64,000 bases of DNA from Shinisaurus crocodilurus (GCA_021292165.1 CM037877.1:80098524-80162523); one strand, 5' to 3'. Numbered from the stretch's first letter, positions 32,145-43,616 are shown. Made by a program: numbers and translations. Notes: generated from the letters alone by a model not told the origin.

Positions 32145-32525
32145 TGTTGCAGAAAAATCACCTTTCTCCAGAGATTAGGAAGGACTCGTACCACCTCAGG
32201 CTTGGAAAACAGCTTTATTTGCTAGCAACCGGTTCAGGGGATTAAATCGCCAAACTGAACCCCCTTATAGAAGCAATTAGTTCCCTTTATATCAAAGCAT
32301 ATTATAGATTATACGTCACTTGCCTGCAAGGTGCTTCCTGTGTTATTCTTACACTTTGCTGCGCGGGCACTCTTAACTACTTCCCTAAAATACGGCGCGA
32401 CAGTAATTTATTGCCATGTAAGCAGTCTGTTCTCAGCAGGGGGGGTCTATCTTCAAGCGGTCTGTTCCCAGGAGGGGGGGGATCTTTTTCTGCCTCAGTT
32501 TTCTTCCCACCTTATTCCCACTTCA
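32145..32525 (-). repeat. 5' LTR of provirus (promoter)
   Basis: 381 bp, TG...CA, with sense-strand TATAAA at 32291-32286 and AATAAA at 32219-32214. The U3 region contains two G-runs (7 and 8 G on the plus strand) near the outer end. This LTR would drive the proviral transcript leftwards. Confidence 0.95.
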
Positions 32526-33467
32526 CTTGATGTCCATTAGCCCTGGGGGGGGCAGTCCAACTGGAGCAGGCCCTGATGTTCCCTCTGCCTGCTCCTGCCA
32601 CCTTCACTCCTTCCTCTTCCCCAAAGGGCCCTTGATGTCCGTTAGCCCTGGGGGGGGGCAGTCCAACCGGAGCAGGCCCTGATGTTCCCTCTGCCTGCTC
32701 CTGCCGCCTTCACTCCTTCCTCTTCCCCAAAGGGCCCTTGATGTCCGTTAGCCCGGGGGGGGGGGCAGTCCAACTGGAGCAGGCCCTGATGTTCCCTCTG
32801 CCTGCTCCTGCCGCCTTCACTCCTTCCTCTTCCCCAAAGGGCCCTTGATGTCCGTTAGCCCTGGGGGGGGGGGCAGTCCAACCGGAGCAGGCCCTGGTGT
32901 TCCCTCTGCCTGCTCCTGCCGCCTTCACTCCTTCCTCTTCCCCAAAGGGCCCTTGATGTCCGTTAGCCCTGGGGGGGGGCAGTCCAACCGGAGCAGGCCC
33001 TGATGTTCCCTCTGCCTGCTCCTGCCACCTTCACTCCTTCCTCTTCCCCAAAGGGCCCTTGATGTCCGTTAGCCCTGGGGGGGGGGCAGTCCAACCGGAG
33101 CAGGCCCTGATGTTCCCTCTGCCTGCTCCTGCCGCCTTCACTCCTTCCTCTTCCCCAAAGGGCCCTTGATGTCCGTTAGCCCTGGGGGGGGCAGTCCAAC
33201 CGGAGCAGGCCCTGATGTTCCCTCTGCCTGCTCCTGCCGCCTTCACTCCTTCCTCTTCCCCAAAGGGCCCTTGATGTCCGTTAGCCCTGGGGGGGGGCAG
33301 TCCAACCGGAGCAGGCCCTGGTGTTCCCTCTGCCTGCTCCTGCCGCCTTCACTCCTTCCTCTTCCCCATAGGGCCCTTGATGTCCGTTAGCCCGGGGGGG
33401 GGGCAGTCCAACCGGAGCAGGCCCTGATGTTCCCTCTGCCTACTCCTGCCGCCTTCACTCCTTCCTC
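32526..33467. repeat. G-rich minisatellite, right block (~9 units)
   Basis: This is the same 105-109-bp unit as in the left block. AAAGGGCCC starts at 32623, 32729, 32836, 32944, 33050, 33157 and 33262, with a variant (CATAGGGCCC) near 33368. The block starts in the exact phase at which the left block stops. The last unit ends at CTTCCTCAATTTCC. Before the insertion the array would have had about 16 units (~1.7 kb). Confidence 0.95.
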
Positions 33468-34560
33468 AATTTCCAAACCCATTTTTAAAGGTGGTCCCAG
33501 ATACAATGCATTGCTATAGTCTAAACAGGAGGTTATCAGAGCATGGAGCCCGAGCTATCCCCATGCTGTTAAGGCAGGGGTGGGCATACCCTCCAACATT
33601 TCACAGATGAAAATAGGGACACACATGTGAATTTGTAAGGGGTATGGTTAAGCAACATGAAGGTGTGATCAAGTGGGCGTGGCCAGGCAACATGAGGGTG
33701 TGGCCAAGGGTATAGCCACCCACCCCAGGATGCTCTAACTGTTTAAGGGCTCTGACCACTCTGAAGCCACTTTGATCTCCAGACCCATGATGATGATGGT
33801 GATTGCTGTTGTTGTCATTATTTATTTATTTGTTGTATTTATATCCCACCTTTTTTCCAGCAAGGAACCCAAGGTGGCTTACATGATCCTCCTCCTCTCC
33901 ATTTTATCCTCACAACATTTTATTATTAGTATTATTGTTGTTGTACCATCAATGTGCATGGTGCTTTACCGAGTATAAGAGAACAATTCCCTGCCCCAAA
34001 GAGCTTACAATCTAAAATGCAATATAGAGGCGACAACAAATGGTAGGAAGGGGTAAACTGGAAAGGAATATGCAATTATTTCAGTCAAACATAACTTTCA
34101 GCCTACTTTCCCCACATTGTGCAGGAAACTCCTTTTTTTAAAGATCTCCCTCCCACTTTAAAAATGGATCCCTCAATGGTGGCTTTGTTCTCATTAGTAG
34201 TTTGCCAAAGAAATAACAATATTTAACATTTAGAGATCTCTGAGTGTGCAAAGTGGTTCACAGGCCCACCCTGCAAGCTCCTATTTTCTCCACTCAGAAA
34301 AAAACATGTGGGCCAAAATGGAATGATGATGTTTGTTGCTGCTATTTGAGGTAGTTGGGATTTTTTTTTCCTTTCTTTCTCTTGAGGAGGGTGTGTTTTC
34401 TGCTAACTCCCTAAAAAAACCAATCCAAAATCCCTGCAGAATAATCCTAATCAGTACTGTAGAGAGCTTTCTCCATTGCACTACAGCATGTGTTAGAAAA
34501 AGACTTTCACATGGGGTACACAGGTAGAGCCAAGTAAAATTTACCACTGCTCTGAAAACA
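33468..34560. other. No gene; SINE/LINE tails
   Basis: 33800-33915 is an antisense squamate SINE or Bov-B-type 3' end (TATTTATATCCCACCTTTTT, CCATTTTATCCTCACAAC). 33915-34060 contains CTGCCCCAAAGAGCTTACAA, a dispersed vertebrate repeat word. GGGTGGGCATACCCTCCAAC at 33587 is the inverse of GTTGGAGGGTATGGGTGGGC at 35432, so a ~1.85-kb inverted-end element may span both. Confidence 0.5.
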
Positions 34561-34566
34561 GAGTAA

Positions 34567-34650
34567 CAGTGCAATTCTATGCATGTGTACTCAGAAGTTA
34601 GTCCTATTACATTCAATGGGACTTACTCACAGGAAAGTGTGTATATTTTA
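34567..34650. mobile_element. Short MITE remnant (14976 family)
   Basis: AGTGCAATTCTATGCATGTG and then GGGACTTACTCACAGG resemble the family at 14976. The right end is degraded. Confidence 0.5.
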
Positions 34651-35865
34651 AAGCAATCTACAACACTGACCATCACATCTTGTGGCAGCAAATTGATTAT
34701 GCATTGTGTAAAGAAGTATTGTGTAACTGAGGGATAATTGTGAAATGCTGCTCCTTGCTAGAAGAGGTAGCAGCAGCAGCAGCAGCAGCGCCAGTGCTAA
34801 GATGACTTTTCCAGAATTATATTATTATATAATATCTTATATATTTTAATGATTACATTATATTACATATTATTTTATAATATTTTATAAGTGGCTTTTG
34901 TAAAAAAAAATTACCTTACTTAAACCCTTAATTGTTGATATCTGGTGTTTTTCATGGGGGGGGGGGGTCAGTGCTTGCAGGGCAATCCCTTTCTTTTTGT
35001 TTTAAATTGTCAGGATTGGCACAAATTCAACAGGTGAAGCTTACCCACCCACCCCACACCCTGAAACACGGAGTTTCAGAGAGAAGGGACAGTTTCTTGC
35101 ATTTTCTTCTGACACTGTAAACTCACTTGTTTAGGAGTCAGGTCTGTTAGGAAATAAAATATGTGGCAATATAAAGATGGGAATCATGTCCAGGCCAGCT
35201 GGTGCCACCTCCACCTCCTTTTCAGGTGCGGGCGCGCGCACACACACACATCCTAGCGTCTGTTCCTTCCCTGCTTACTGTTTTTTAAAGGGGCCATCGG
35301 CAAAATTGCAGCTAAGCTAAAAGTTTAAAGCAGCTTGCGGGAGGCAGGGGAAAATTCGGGACTTTGCATAACAAAGTGAGAAGCCATGATGGCTTAAGGG
35401 TTTTCGTGACAGTCCTGGGATTTTCGGGAAAGTTGGAGGGTATGGGTGGGCAACCCCTTTTTTTTTTCTGTTGAGGGATGCATTCCCTCTTATGTAATCT
35501 GTCAGGGACTGCATGCCAGCAGTGAGCTGGGCCGTTGAAGCCAGTGGTGGGCAGGGCCAGATCCAAAAGTGGGTGGGTCACCCCTTTTCTCTTTCTGCCC
35601 TTTTGTCTCTCTCCCCCTCTTCCTTCCCATGCAGTGGGCTGCCAGGGAAGGGACTGATTGCCAGGGAACTTAGTGAGAGACATGGTTCTCACATCATGAC
35701 TACACAGATGTTTTTAAAAACCCTGGGAGGTCATGAACAAGGAGGAGTGAATGCGTGTGTTGGCGCCCAGCCACCCAATCACTCCCATTGAGCTAAACAA
35801 CCCAGAGAAGTTCCATTCCTGGGGTGTCTATCGTGATGTCCAAACCTGGAACTCTGGGTTATCAT

Positions 35866-36010
35866 AAAATCATAGAATAGTAGAGTTGGAAGGGTCCTAT
35901 AAGGCCATCAAGTCCAACCCCCTGCTCAGAGCAGGAGAACAGATGTGGGCAGCCCAGGCAGTCACCCATCCAAGCACTGACCCGGCTCATACTTAGCTTC
36001 AGCATGTGGC
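35866..36010 (-). mobile_element. 5S rRNA-derived SINE with CR1 tail, copy 2
   Basis: On the minus strand: CATGCTGAAGCTAAGTATGA, GGGTCAGTGCTTGGATGGGT and GACTGCCTGGG (5S-like), then GAGCAGGGGGTTGGACTTGA, GGCCTTATAGGACCCTTCCA and ACTATTCTATGATTTTA (CR1 3' end). It is more diverged from copies 1 and 3 than they are from each other. Confidence 0.75.
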
Positions 36011-36239
36011 CTGCATTATGTGCTCTCGAGGTTGTTGGGGGAGAGACAACCCAGAGTTGGAACCCAGGCTTTAACCATTTTCAGTGGGAGTGATCGGGCA
36101 GGCAGCAACCAGCACACTGACTCGCTCCCACACATGTATGACTTTATAAAAAACAACAACTGGGTAGTTATTATGTGTGAACCAGGCCAGTGAGTTAGTG
36201 ATGGTGAAGAAGGAGAAGGGGGCAGCAACTGAAAGTGTG

Positions 36240-36427
36240 TTGCCTGAGGGCCCTCCAAAATCTTGAACCACCTCTAACCCCACAATTTCCTTGAGTCATT
36301 GTATTTTATGCTTTTAAGTTTTGTTTTGTGAACAGCCCGGAGACCTTCAGCTGATGGGTGGTACAGAAATGTAATGAATGAATGAATGAATGAATGAATG
36401 AATGAATAAATAAATAAATAAATAAAT
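36240..36427 (+). mobile_element. L2-like LINE 3' tail
   Basis: GTGAACAGCCCGGAGACCTT and GATGGGTGGTACAGAAATGT are followed by (GAAT)n and (AAAT)n simple repeats, the usual end of L2-like elements in this window. Confidence 0.7.
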
Positions 36428-36429
36428 CA

Positions 36430-38300
36430 GAAATACAGGGTCATTGAAACAGGAGCAAAGCTGTAATCTGTATTCACTATTCAACCCACATGAGCCTAAT
36501 CATAATAACTGTACAACTGATTTGTATGTTAATCAGCAATATGACCGGAGAAAAACCCAAATAATCAAATATACTGTTTCTGAAAACAACAGTGTTAAAA
36601 TTTCTAGGGAACCTCATTTGATAACAGTACATCCAAATTACAGCATAGCAACTTGTCTTGAAATTATACATCATTTGGGTGTAATTAGTGCCACTACATG
36701 GAAAATGAAATTCAACATTTTAATTGCTCCAGTGTCAAAGGTTTCAGCTGGAAATCTATTAGTATAGTATACAAACATCAGTATATTGGGACTACCCTGG
36801 TTTTTAAAATACCCTGTTAACCTGTGCTACCTGGACTGGTGCTCTAAATGAGCCAGTTCTGTCTGGTCCCTAACAAAATCTACCTCTCACTGCCTCTTGC
36901 TTTAAATACAAAAAAAATCCATAATGGGCATAACTATCACGAGCATGGGACAGATGTGTCCCTTTAAAAATTGGTACGCATTCCTTTTCCTCCCCAACTT
37001 TTATACTACAACTCAAGATAAATAAATAAATATGTACAAATAATGAGATAAAATACAACGTGCATGTTGCACTGCAATAAAGTATAGTACATTATGATGA
37101 AAATATTCCATATTTCATTTACAATATTAATCTCATTAAAAATATTTCAGAATAATTGAAATACAAATCTCTTTCCTTCACTATTCACATTATCCTCTTC
37201 AGCAGTTATTCTTCCTTTCACTGTCTCCATTTGCTTGGATCAATAAATGTATGTTGATCTTCCTCTAGACTCTGCTTAACATATAAATGATGTCCAAGTG
37301 AACAGGAAAAAAAAACTTAGACATTTGTGAGTCCATTCAAAACTTTTAAGTTGATTAGTAAGTTTTTCTGTAATAGCAGTGTCCAATATTTTCACTGATG
37401 TTTAGTTGGGCTTTAAGATATTTTCCGTGATTGTTCTGTTACTACCTTTGTTGCCCTAAGAACTATAGGCTCATGGTAGATTCTGGGATATTATTCACAT
37501 TTAGAAGGAAAGAAATAGGGATAATAGGGTAAAATAGGGGGTCTGCCAGTTACTATGCAATTTTCTTCCTTGGCATATATGCTATGAATCCCAGAAGATA
37601 ATCACCCATCAAACCCTAAGCCTTCCAGCATTGGTCTAGCTGTATTCCTGTCATCTATTTTAATTATGGAGGAGTGAAATACCACCTACTCATATTTAAA
37701 CTTAATCCCCTTTTATTAATACTTAATGAAAGGTATATTCTAGACCAGATCCTTGTCCAGATTTCCCCTGTAAATTTGACCAAGTCTTTATTCCAGGCCT
37801 TTACATATGTTGGCTCATTTAGAGATGCCTGAGCTGCCAGTATCATAGATAACAAGCAGAACCTGAAACAAAATGGCCTTGCAGGACTTCTTCAGCTCAA
37901 GGATTCCTGACAGACAACCAGGCCTTCTTTCTGGATAATATAAGGCTGTAAGGAACTCAAGCAGGGTAGTCCACTACCCTACCACCACCATTATTTTTTC
38001 CAACTGAATCAACATTCTGTGGAAACTAAGTGTTCTCAGTTCTCATTGAGCTGTGTTTGGCATGTGGGTGGGTGGTGGTGGTGTTGCTTTAAAAGAAATT
38101 CTACTTCTGCAAACCTTAGGTTTCCCCTGAGCATTGCAGATACCTCCTGTTTGTTTCTCAATGGCCCTGTTGGCACTCATCATCTGACTTTGCTTTAGAG
38201 GCAACAAGTGGGACCTGCTACCAGGGCCGACCCACTCATGAGGCGGGCAGAATGCCTGACTTCAGGAAGCGGTGTGTGGAGCAGCAGAAAATTGCATGTT
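36430..38300. other. No gene recognised
   Basis: AT-rich, low-copy-looking sequence with many stops. No repeat border or RNA gene was recognised. An (AC)13 microsatellite follows at 38303-38328. Confidence 0.4.
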
Positions 38301-38520
38301 ATACACACACACACACACACACACACACCCAGGAGCACCCCCCACTGCCAGCTTGCTCCAGCGAGGAGGCACGACAACAGACACTCCCAGAGAGCCTTGC
38401 TGACCGCTCTCCCACTGTGCTATTTGCTAAGATTTCTGCATTTTTTTCTTTTTCTCATTCCCCGAGAAAAAAAAAGTAAAAAAAATTCTTCTGCAGAATT
38501 TTCTCTGAATATTCTCTGGC

Positions 38521-40150
38521 AATCATAGAATCATAGAATAGTCGAGTTGGAGCGGGCCTACTACAAGGCCATCGCGTCCAACCCCCTGCTCAATGCAAGA
38601 ACCCAAGTCAAAGCATCCCTGACAGATGGCTGTCCAGCCGCACTTTGAATGCCTCCAGTGTTGGAGAGCCCACTACCTCCCTAGGTAGTTGGTTCCATTG
38701 GCGTATTGCTCTAACAGTCAGGAATCTTTTCCTGATGTCCAGGCGGAATCTGGCTTCCTGTAACTTGAGGCCATTATCCTGTGTCCTGCAATCTGGGATG
38801 ATCGAGAAGAGATCCTGGCCCTCCTCTGTGTGGCAACCTTTCAAGTACTTGAAGAGTGCTATCATATCTCCCCTCGGTTTTCTCTTCTGAAAGCTAAACA
38901 TGCCCAGTTCTTTCAGTCTCTCCTCATGGGGCTTTGTTTCCAGTCCCCTAATCATCTTTGTTGCCCTCCTCTGAACCCTCTCCAGTTTGTCTACATCCTT
39001 CTTAAAGTGTGGTGCCCAGAACTGGACACAATACTCAAGATGAGGCCTAACCAGTGCTGAGTAGGTGGGAACTAGAACTTCCAGTGATTTGGAAACTATG
39101 CTTCTATTAATGCTACCCAAAATAGCATTTGCCTTTTTTGCAGCCACATCACATTGCTGGCTCATGTTCAGCTTATGAGCTACAACAATTCCAAGATCCT
39201 TCTCACTTGTAGTATTGTTGAGCCAAGTATCCCCCATCCTGTAACTGTGCAGTTGGTTTCGTTTTCCTAGGTGCAGCACTTGGCATTTATCCCTATTAAA
39301 TTTCATTCTGTTGTTTTCAGCCCAGCACTCTAGCCTATCGAGATCACTTTGAATTTTGTTTCTGTCTTCCAGAGTATTAGCTGTTCCACCCAATTTTGTG
39401 TCATCTGCAAATATGATAAGCATTCCCTGCACCTCCTCATCCAAGTCATTAATAAAAATGTTGAAGAGCACTGGGCCCAGGATTGAGCCCTGCGGTACCC
39501 CGCTAGTTACTTCTCCCCAGTTTGAGAAGGTACCATTGATAAGCACTCTTTGAGTCCAATTCTGTAACCAACTGTGGATCCACCTGATAGTTGTTCCATC
39601 TAGTCCACTTTTAGCTAGCTTGATAATCAGGATATCATGAGGCACTTTTGTCAAAAGCTTTGCTGAAGTCCAGATATATCATGTCCACAGCATTCCCACA
39701 GTCCACAAGGGAGGTTACCCGATCAAAAAATGAGATCAGATTGGTCTGGCAGGATTTGTTCTTGACAAATCCATGCTGGCTTCTAGTAATCACTGCATTG
39801 TTTTCAAGGTGCTTGCAGACTGATATCTTTATAATCTGCTCAAAAATCTTCCCGGGGATTGATGTCAGACTGACTGGCCTATAGTTCCCAGGTTCCTCCT
39901 TCTTGCCCTTTTTGAAGACGGGAACAACATTTGCCCTCCTCCAGTCATCCGGCACTTCACCTGTCCTCCATGATTTCTCAAAGATAATAGACAGTGGTTC
40001 TGAGAGTTCTTCTGCCAGTTCCTTTATTACTCTAGGATGCAGTTACTCCTTCAAAGTAATCAGGTGTTCCCTGACCATTTGCCTATCAATCAGCCTGTAC
40101 TTCAGGTTTGCCAGGGGGGACATTATTTGTGACATTCTCTATTCCCACCA
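38521..40150 (-). pseudogene. CR1 LINE, 5' truncated, RT ORF with one frameshift
   Basis: On the minus strand 39955-39635 reads the RT start (DDWRRANVVPVFKKGKK, NYRPVSLTSIPGKIFE, QHGF, LDFSKAFDK). After one extra A in an A-run near 39645, the frame continues from 39654 to 38608 with SGVPQGSILGPVLF, the catalytic FADDTKLGG and the C-terminal NQLPREVV...LDSHLSG. The CR1 endonuclease and ORF1 are missing. The 3' UTR is short and ends in the 8-bp-type tail CTATTCTATGATTCTATGAT. Only one indel suggests a relatively young copy. It is not autonomous. Confidence 0.9.
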
Positions 40151-40674
40151 CACACACACACTGCCCTGGAATGATACTAGGTCTGGGGCATTGTGGACAA
40201 TGCAAAATGGTGACCAAGCTGCCAAAATAGTTGCCGCTGTTGCCACTTGCAGCGGCAGGGGGTGGGAAACCCTTCGGAAAAGGGGAAAGGAACAGTACTA
40301 CTGCCACAGCTATTGGAGAGCCCCACCGGTAAGGAAATATTGGAGCATTTCTCTCTCCCACCCAACCCATTTCTCTGCCCACAAATAGGATGGACAATTT
40401 AAAGAAACTATTTGTGTACAGCTCTGGTTTAAACTGCTGCAATAAATAAGTCATGTTAAATGCACAGATACGTATATACAGTACATCCTACACCCCACAC
40501 CCCCACACACAAAGAGGGAGGGAGAGATTAAGGAAATGGGAGAGATAATGCTAAAAGTTACCTGTGTCATAATTAGCTCTTGAACATGGTTATGTATTTG
40601 CTTGATTATATGAATTAAGGGGGAGAGAACTTTAGCTTACTCTCTGAATACGGAGTTGCAGAGTCATGTTGTTG

Positions 40675-41000
40675 ACATGACATTAAGACAAGCATTAATA
40701 TCAATATATTCATAAAGGCATGAATACAGATTCATCTATGACATCAGCCCACACTGGTGGGAATCATTGCCTCTTATCTAACAGGAGGCCTTGAAATCAC
40801 AAGTGGTGGAAATACGGTACATTTCACCTGCCTAGTCCTGGTCCTTGCTCAGAAGGCTTCCAGTTTACAATAGGTACAAAGGGCATGGCTGAAGGGGAGG
40901 ATGGGTATTTATAAGTAAGTAAGAAAGAAAGAACAGGTTAGCTGATGCAAAATGTAGAATAGGTGAGGCTATAGTGGTCCAGGAAAGGTTTTGCTGAGGG
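40675..41000. repeat. 326-bp direct repeat, left copy (S)
   Basis: From ACATGACATTAAGACAAGC to TTTTGCTGAGGG this is identical to 41740-42065 except one base (AATACGG versus AATACAG). The two copies bracket the LTR at 41004-41740. Confidence 0.95.
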
Positions 41001-41003
41001 AGT

Positions 41004-41740
41004 TGTTGGGGACCATGTAAATTTGTACTCCTGTTCTAATGTTTAGCTAGGCCTGACTAGAGAATCTTGCATTCTTGTTTTCTGCTTTCTGTAAAATTGT
41101 TTCTTGCTTTCTTGCTGCTCTGTGAAACTGCTTGCTAAAGTTGCAAAGAAATCTGAATTGAAATGTAAGAAAGAGGTCAAGTAAAGTTGCAGGCAGCCTT
41201 GGTAGATGGGAGGGAGAAGAGGCCGGAGAATGGCAAAGTGTGTACAGAGGGCACTGATAAGGAAAAAGCAAAATAAAATGTGTGTGTGTATGCAGTAAGT
41301 AAAGAGACAGAGAAAGGCGGGAGGGAAGGGGGAAGGGGAGGGTGCTAGCATCAAACTGATGCGTGTACTTTCCAAAGAACAGGACAAGATGGAATTCTGC
41401 TGATAGACAGGAACAGGAGGAAATGTATGTACCAAAGAAAGGCAAAGGAAGTTGTTAAATGTATGTGAAAGAGGTCATGATAAGAATGTTTTTCTACGCA
41501 ACTGTATGTAAAATGACTGTATGTGATACAAACCTGTATCTGCTTCCATGCTGTATAAAAGATCCAGGAAAAACTTGAAAGGGGGCTCTTGATTTGAGTC
41601 ACGGACTCCTAGAGCCTACTTGAGGGCCTCAAATAAAGTTGGTTTCCCTTCTCCAAATCAGTGTGTTTATTGGGCAGGGCATACACACTGAGGCCCGAAT
41701 CACTTTGCCGGGAGAGGACACCTTTTTGGTGCCGGCAACA
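41004..41740 (+). mobile_element. Solo LTR, TGTTG...CAACA
   Basis: 737 bp with TGTTGGGGACC at the start and GGTGCCGGCAACA at the end. TATAAA lies at 41554-41559 and AATAAA at 41632-41637. No internal retroviral region or second LTR is present. There is no short target duplication directly at the borders; instead the long repeats S and S' flank it. The 130-codon minus-strand ORFs in this stretch are fortuitous. Confidence 0.8.
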
Positions 41741-42065
41741 CATGACATTAAGACAAGCATTAATATCAATATATTCATAAAGGCATGAATACAGATTCAT
41801 CTATGACATCAGCCCACACTGGTGGGAATCATTGCCTCTTATCTAACAGGAGGCCTTGAAATCACAAGTGGTGGAAATACAGTACATTTCACCTGCCTAG
41901 TCCTGGTCCTTGCTCAGAAGGCTTCCAGTTTACAATAGGTACAAAGGGCATGGCTGAAGGGGAGGATGGGTATTTATAAGTAAGTAAGAAAGAAAGAACA
42001 GGTTAGCTGATGCAAAATGTAGAATAGGTGAGGCTATAGTGGTCCAGGAAAGGTTTTGCTGAGGG
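41740..42065. repeat. 326-bp direct repeat, right copy (S')
   Basis: This is the partner of 40675-41000. Its first base coincides with the last base of the LTR, and it is followed by GTGGGGTGGGG, presumably the original right flank. Confidence 0.95.
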
Positions 42066-42399
42066 GTGGGGTGGGGGGTTTACGAAGGGATTTGGAAAAA
42101 GAGAAAGTAGTGGCCCATTGATCAGATGCTCCAGAGAGAGAAGCAAGGCAAAAGCATAAATGTAGGAGGGAAGAAGAAACCAGAACAGATGAAGGTGAAA
42201 ATACTCACCATTTTTAATAAAATCTAATAGCTCAAAGTTCCTAGATGGCATCTCATGCCAGAAAGTACACCTCTAAAAGCCTCCTCTTCCCATGTTATAA
42301 TGATGCCACCATATTTTGGCCATAGCACCACCCTGTGCCAAAACCTGCTTCCTTCTTTGAACCTGACCAAGGGTACCTTTATTGTATCTCCCTGCTTCT

Positions 42400-42839
42400 C
42401 CCCGCCCCCCCCTACCTTCCCCCCACCCTGGCCGCTGCCGCCTCCTCCGAAGAGGAAGTGACGCGACAGGACCCCTGCGCTCTGTTTTTGGTCGGGGGAA
42501 ACCAGGGCAACAGGGCTGTTTAAGCCCTGTTGCCCTGGTTTCTCCCTCCAAAACAGAGAGTGGGTGGGGCTCTGGAAGCGGCGCAGAGAAGGTAGGTGGT
42601 GGGGGTCCGGCGGCGGCGGGCTGGTGGGGGCGGGGGCAGGGCGGGGGTGGCAGCGCCCAGGCTCGGCCCCACCACTACCTCCGGGCGCAATCCCCCCGCA
42701 CTGACCTGGCTTTGTCGGCGAGGCGGGCGGGCGGGGCAGGAGAGCGCCGCCAGCGAAGAGGAGCGCAGCGTTTCTGTGCCCTCTTCAGCTACGCGCCCTA
42801 GGCAACAGCCTAGTTTGCCTAGCGGTAGCGCCGGCCCTG
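42400..42839 (-). mobile_element. hAT-type element (46.1-kb family), one end recognisable
   Basis: The plus-strand end AGCGGTAGCGCCGGCCCTG is the inverse of the CAGGGCCGGCGCTACC terminus. GCGCCCTAGGCAACAGCCTA matches the subterminal region. Inside, at 42500-42545, is a hairpin of ACCAGGGCAACAGGGC and its complement, as in the element at 48717. The other terminal repeat was not found. The CpG-rich ORFs across it are not protein-like. Confidence 0.6.
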
Positions 42840-43043
42840 AGTCCCAATGCCCCCCAAAAAGCTGCCCCCAAAAGTGAAAGGACCCGCCAGAGGAGCATAT
42901 AGATTAGAAGCAGGAGACTACCACTGGATGGGAAAATTGGTAACTCCACTCACGCATGGGAGTGTTTTGTATATATACCCAGTCCTCTCTGGAACCCAGC
43001 CTGTGTGTTGTGGGATTCTGTTCTTCTTTTTTCATGGCTTAAG

Positions 43044-43288
43044 AGAGCCAGTGTGGCGTAGTGATTAGAGTGCTGGACTGGGACTCAGGAGATGTGGGTT
43101 CTAGTCCCCACTTGACCATGAAGCTCACTGGGTGAGTCTGACTTTGGGCCAGTCACTGACTCTCAGCCTAACCTACCTCACAGGGTTGTTGTGAGGGTAA
43201 AATGGAGAGGAGGATTATGTAAGCCGCCTTGGGTTTCTTGCAGGAAAAAAGGCGGGGTATAAATATAATAAATAAATAAATGAATAAA
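43044..43288 (+). mobile_element. Sauria-type tRNA-derived SINE, copy 1
   Basis: GAGCCAGTGTGGCGTAGTGA holds the pol III A box and GGTTCTAGTCCCCAC the B box. They are followed by GGGCCAGTCACTGACTCTCA, CTCACAGGGTTGTTGTGAGG and TAAGCCGCCTTGGG, the body and Bov-B-like 3' end of the squamate SINE, with an AATAAATAAA tail. This is the main clue to the host group. Confidence 0.95.
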
Positions 43289-43289
43289 A

Positions 43290-43583
43290 TTGAAAACAAT
43301 GTAGAAATATGCAAATGTAAACTTATATGTGGCCTACTTGCCTAGTGCAGATTTTAAGTTACTCGGGGGATGTTAATCATTTTAATATTATGCTGGGATA
43401 GAACATGTTCAGAGGTCGATGAAACATTCTGACAGGTTGATTAGCATTAAAAATCAGTTACAGAGAGTGATAAATATTTGTGCCACACACTGGAAATCAG
43501 TTAACTGTCTGATAATTTATTCTCTGATGTAGAACTTGGTGTCTGATACAGCTTTCATTTCTTGTTTTCCGCTGGATTCCCCC

Positions 43584-43616
<33 letters not shown>

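Larger units (their letters stand above)
25792..32525 (-). mobile_element. Endogenous gammaretrovirus-like provirus, defective
   Basis: Two 381-bp LTRs enclose 5.97 kb in minus orientation with the order PBS, gag remnant, pol remnant, env and polypurine tract. The 4-bp duplication CTTG (25788-25791 and 32526-32529) marks the integration, and both sides are in the same phase of the minisatellite. The LTRs differ at four positions, all transitions (about 1%), so integration is recent on an evolutionary scale. Gag lacks recognisable capsid and nucleocapsid, and pol lacks the RT thumb, connection and most of RNase H. There are several frameshifts and stops, yet env is fully open. A PPPY-bearing Gag, a CxxC/furin/TM env and a D-D-35-E integrase fit gamma-type viruses. 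It cannot replicate alone; mobilisation by a helper is possible. Confidence 0.95.

Noticed and set aside
25060..33467. Regular repeats resembling a CRISPR array
   Set aside because: Units are contiguous tandem copies without unique spacers, in a vertebrate genome.
41043..41445. Two ~130-codon minus-strand ORFs
   Set aside because: They lie antisense inside the solo LTR, overlap each other in different frames and are Ser/Phe/Leu-rich from pyrimidine tracts.
43044..43288. A tRNA gene (A and B boxes)
   Set aside because: The boxes belong to a tRNA-derived SINE; no cloverleaf with anticodon is preserved and a SINE body follows.
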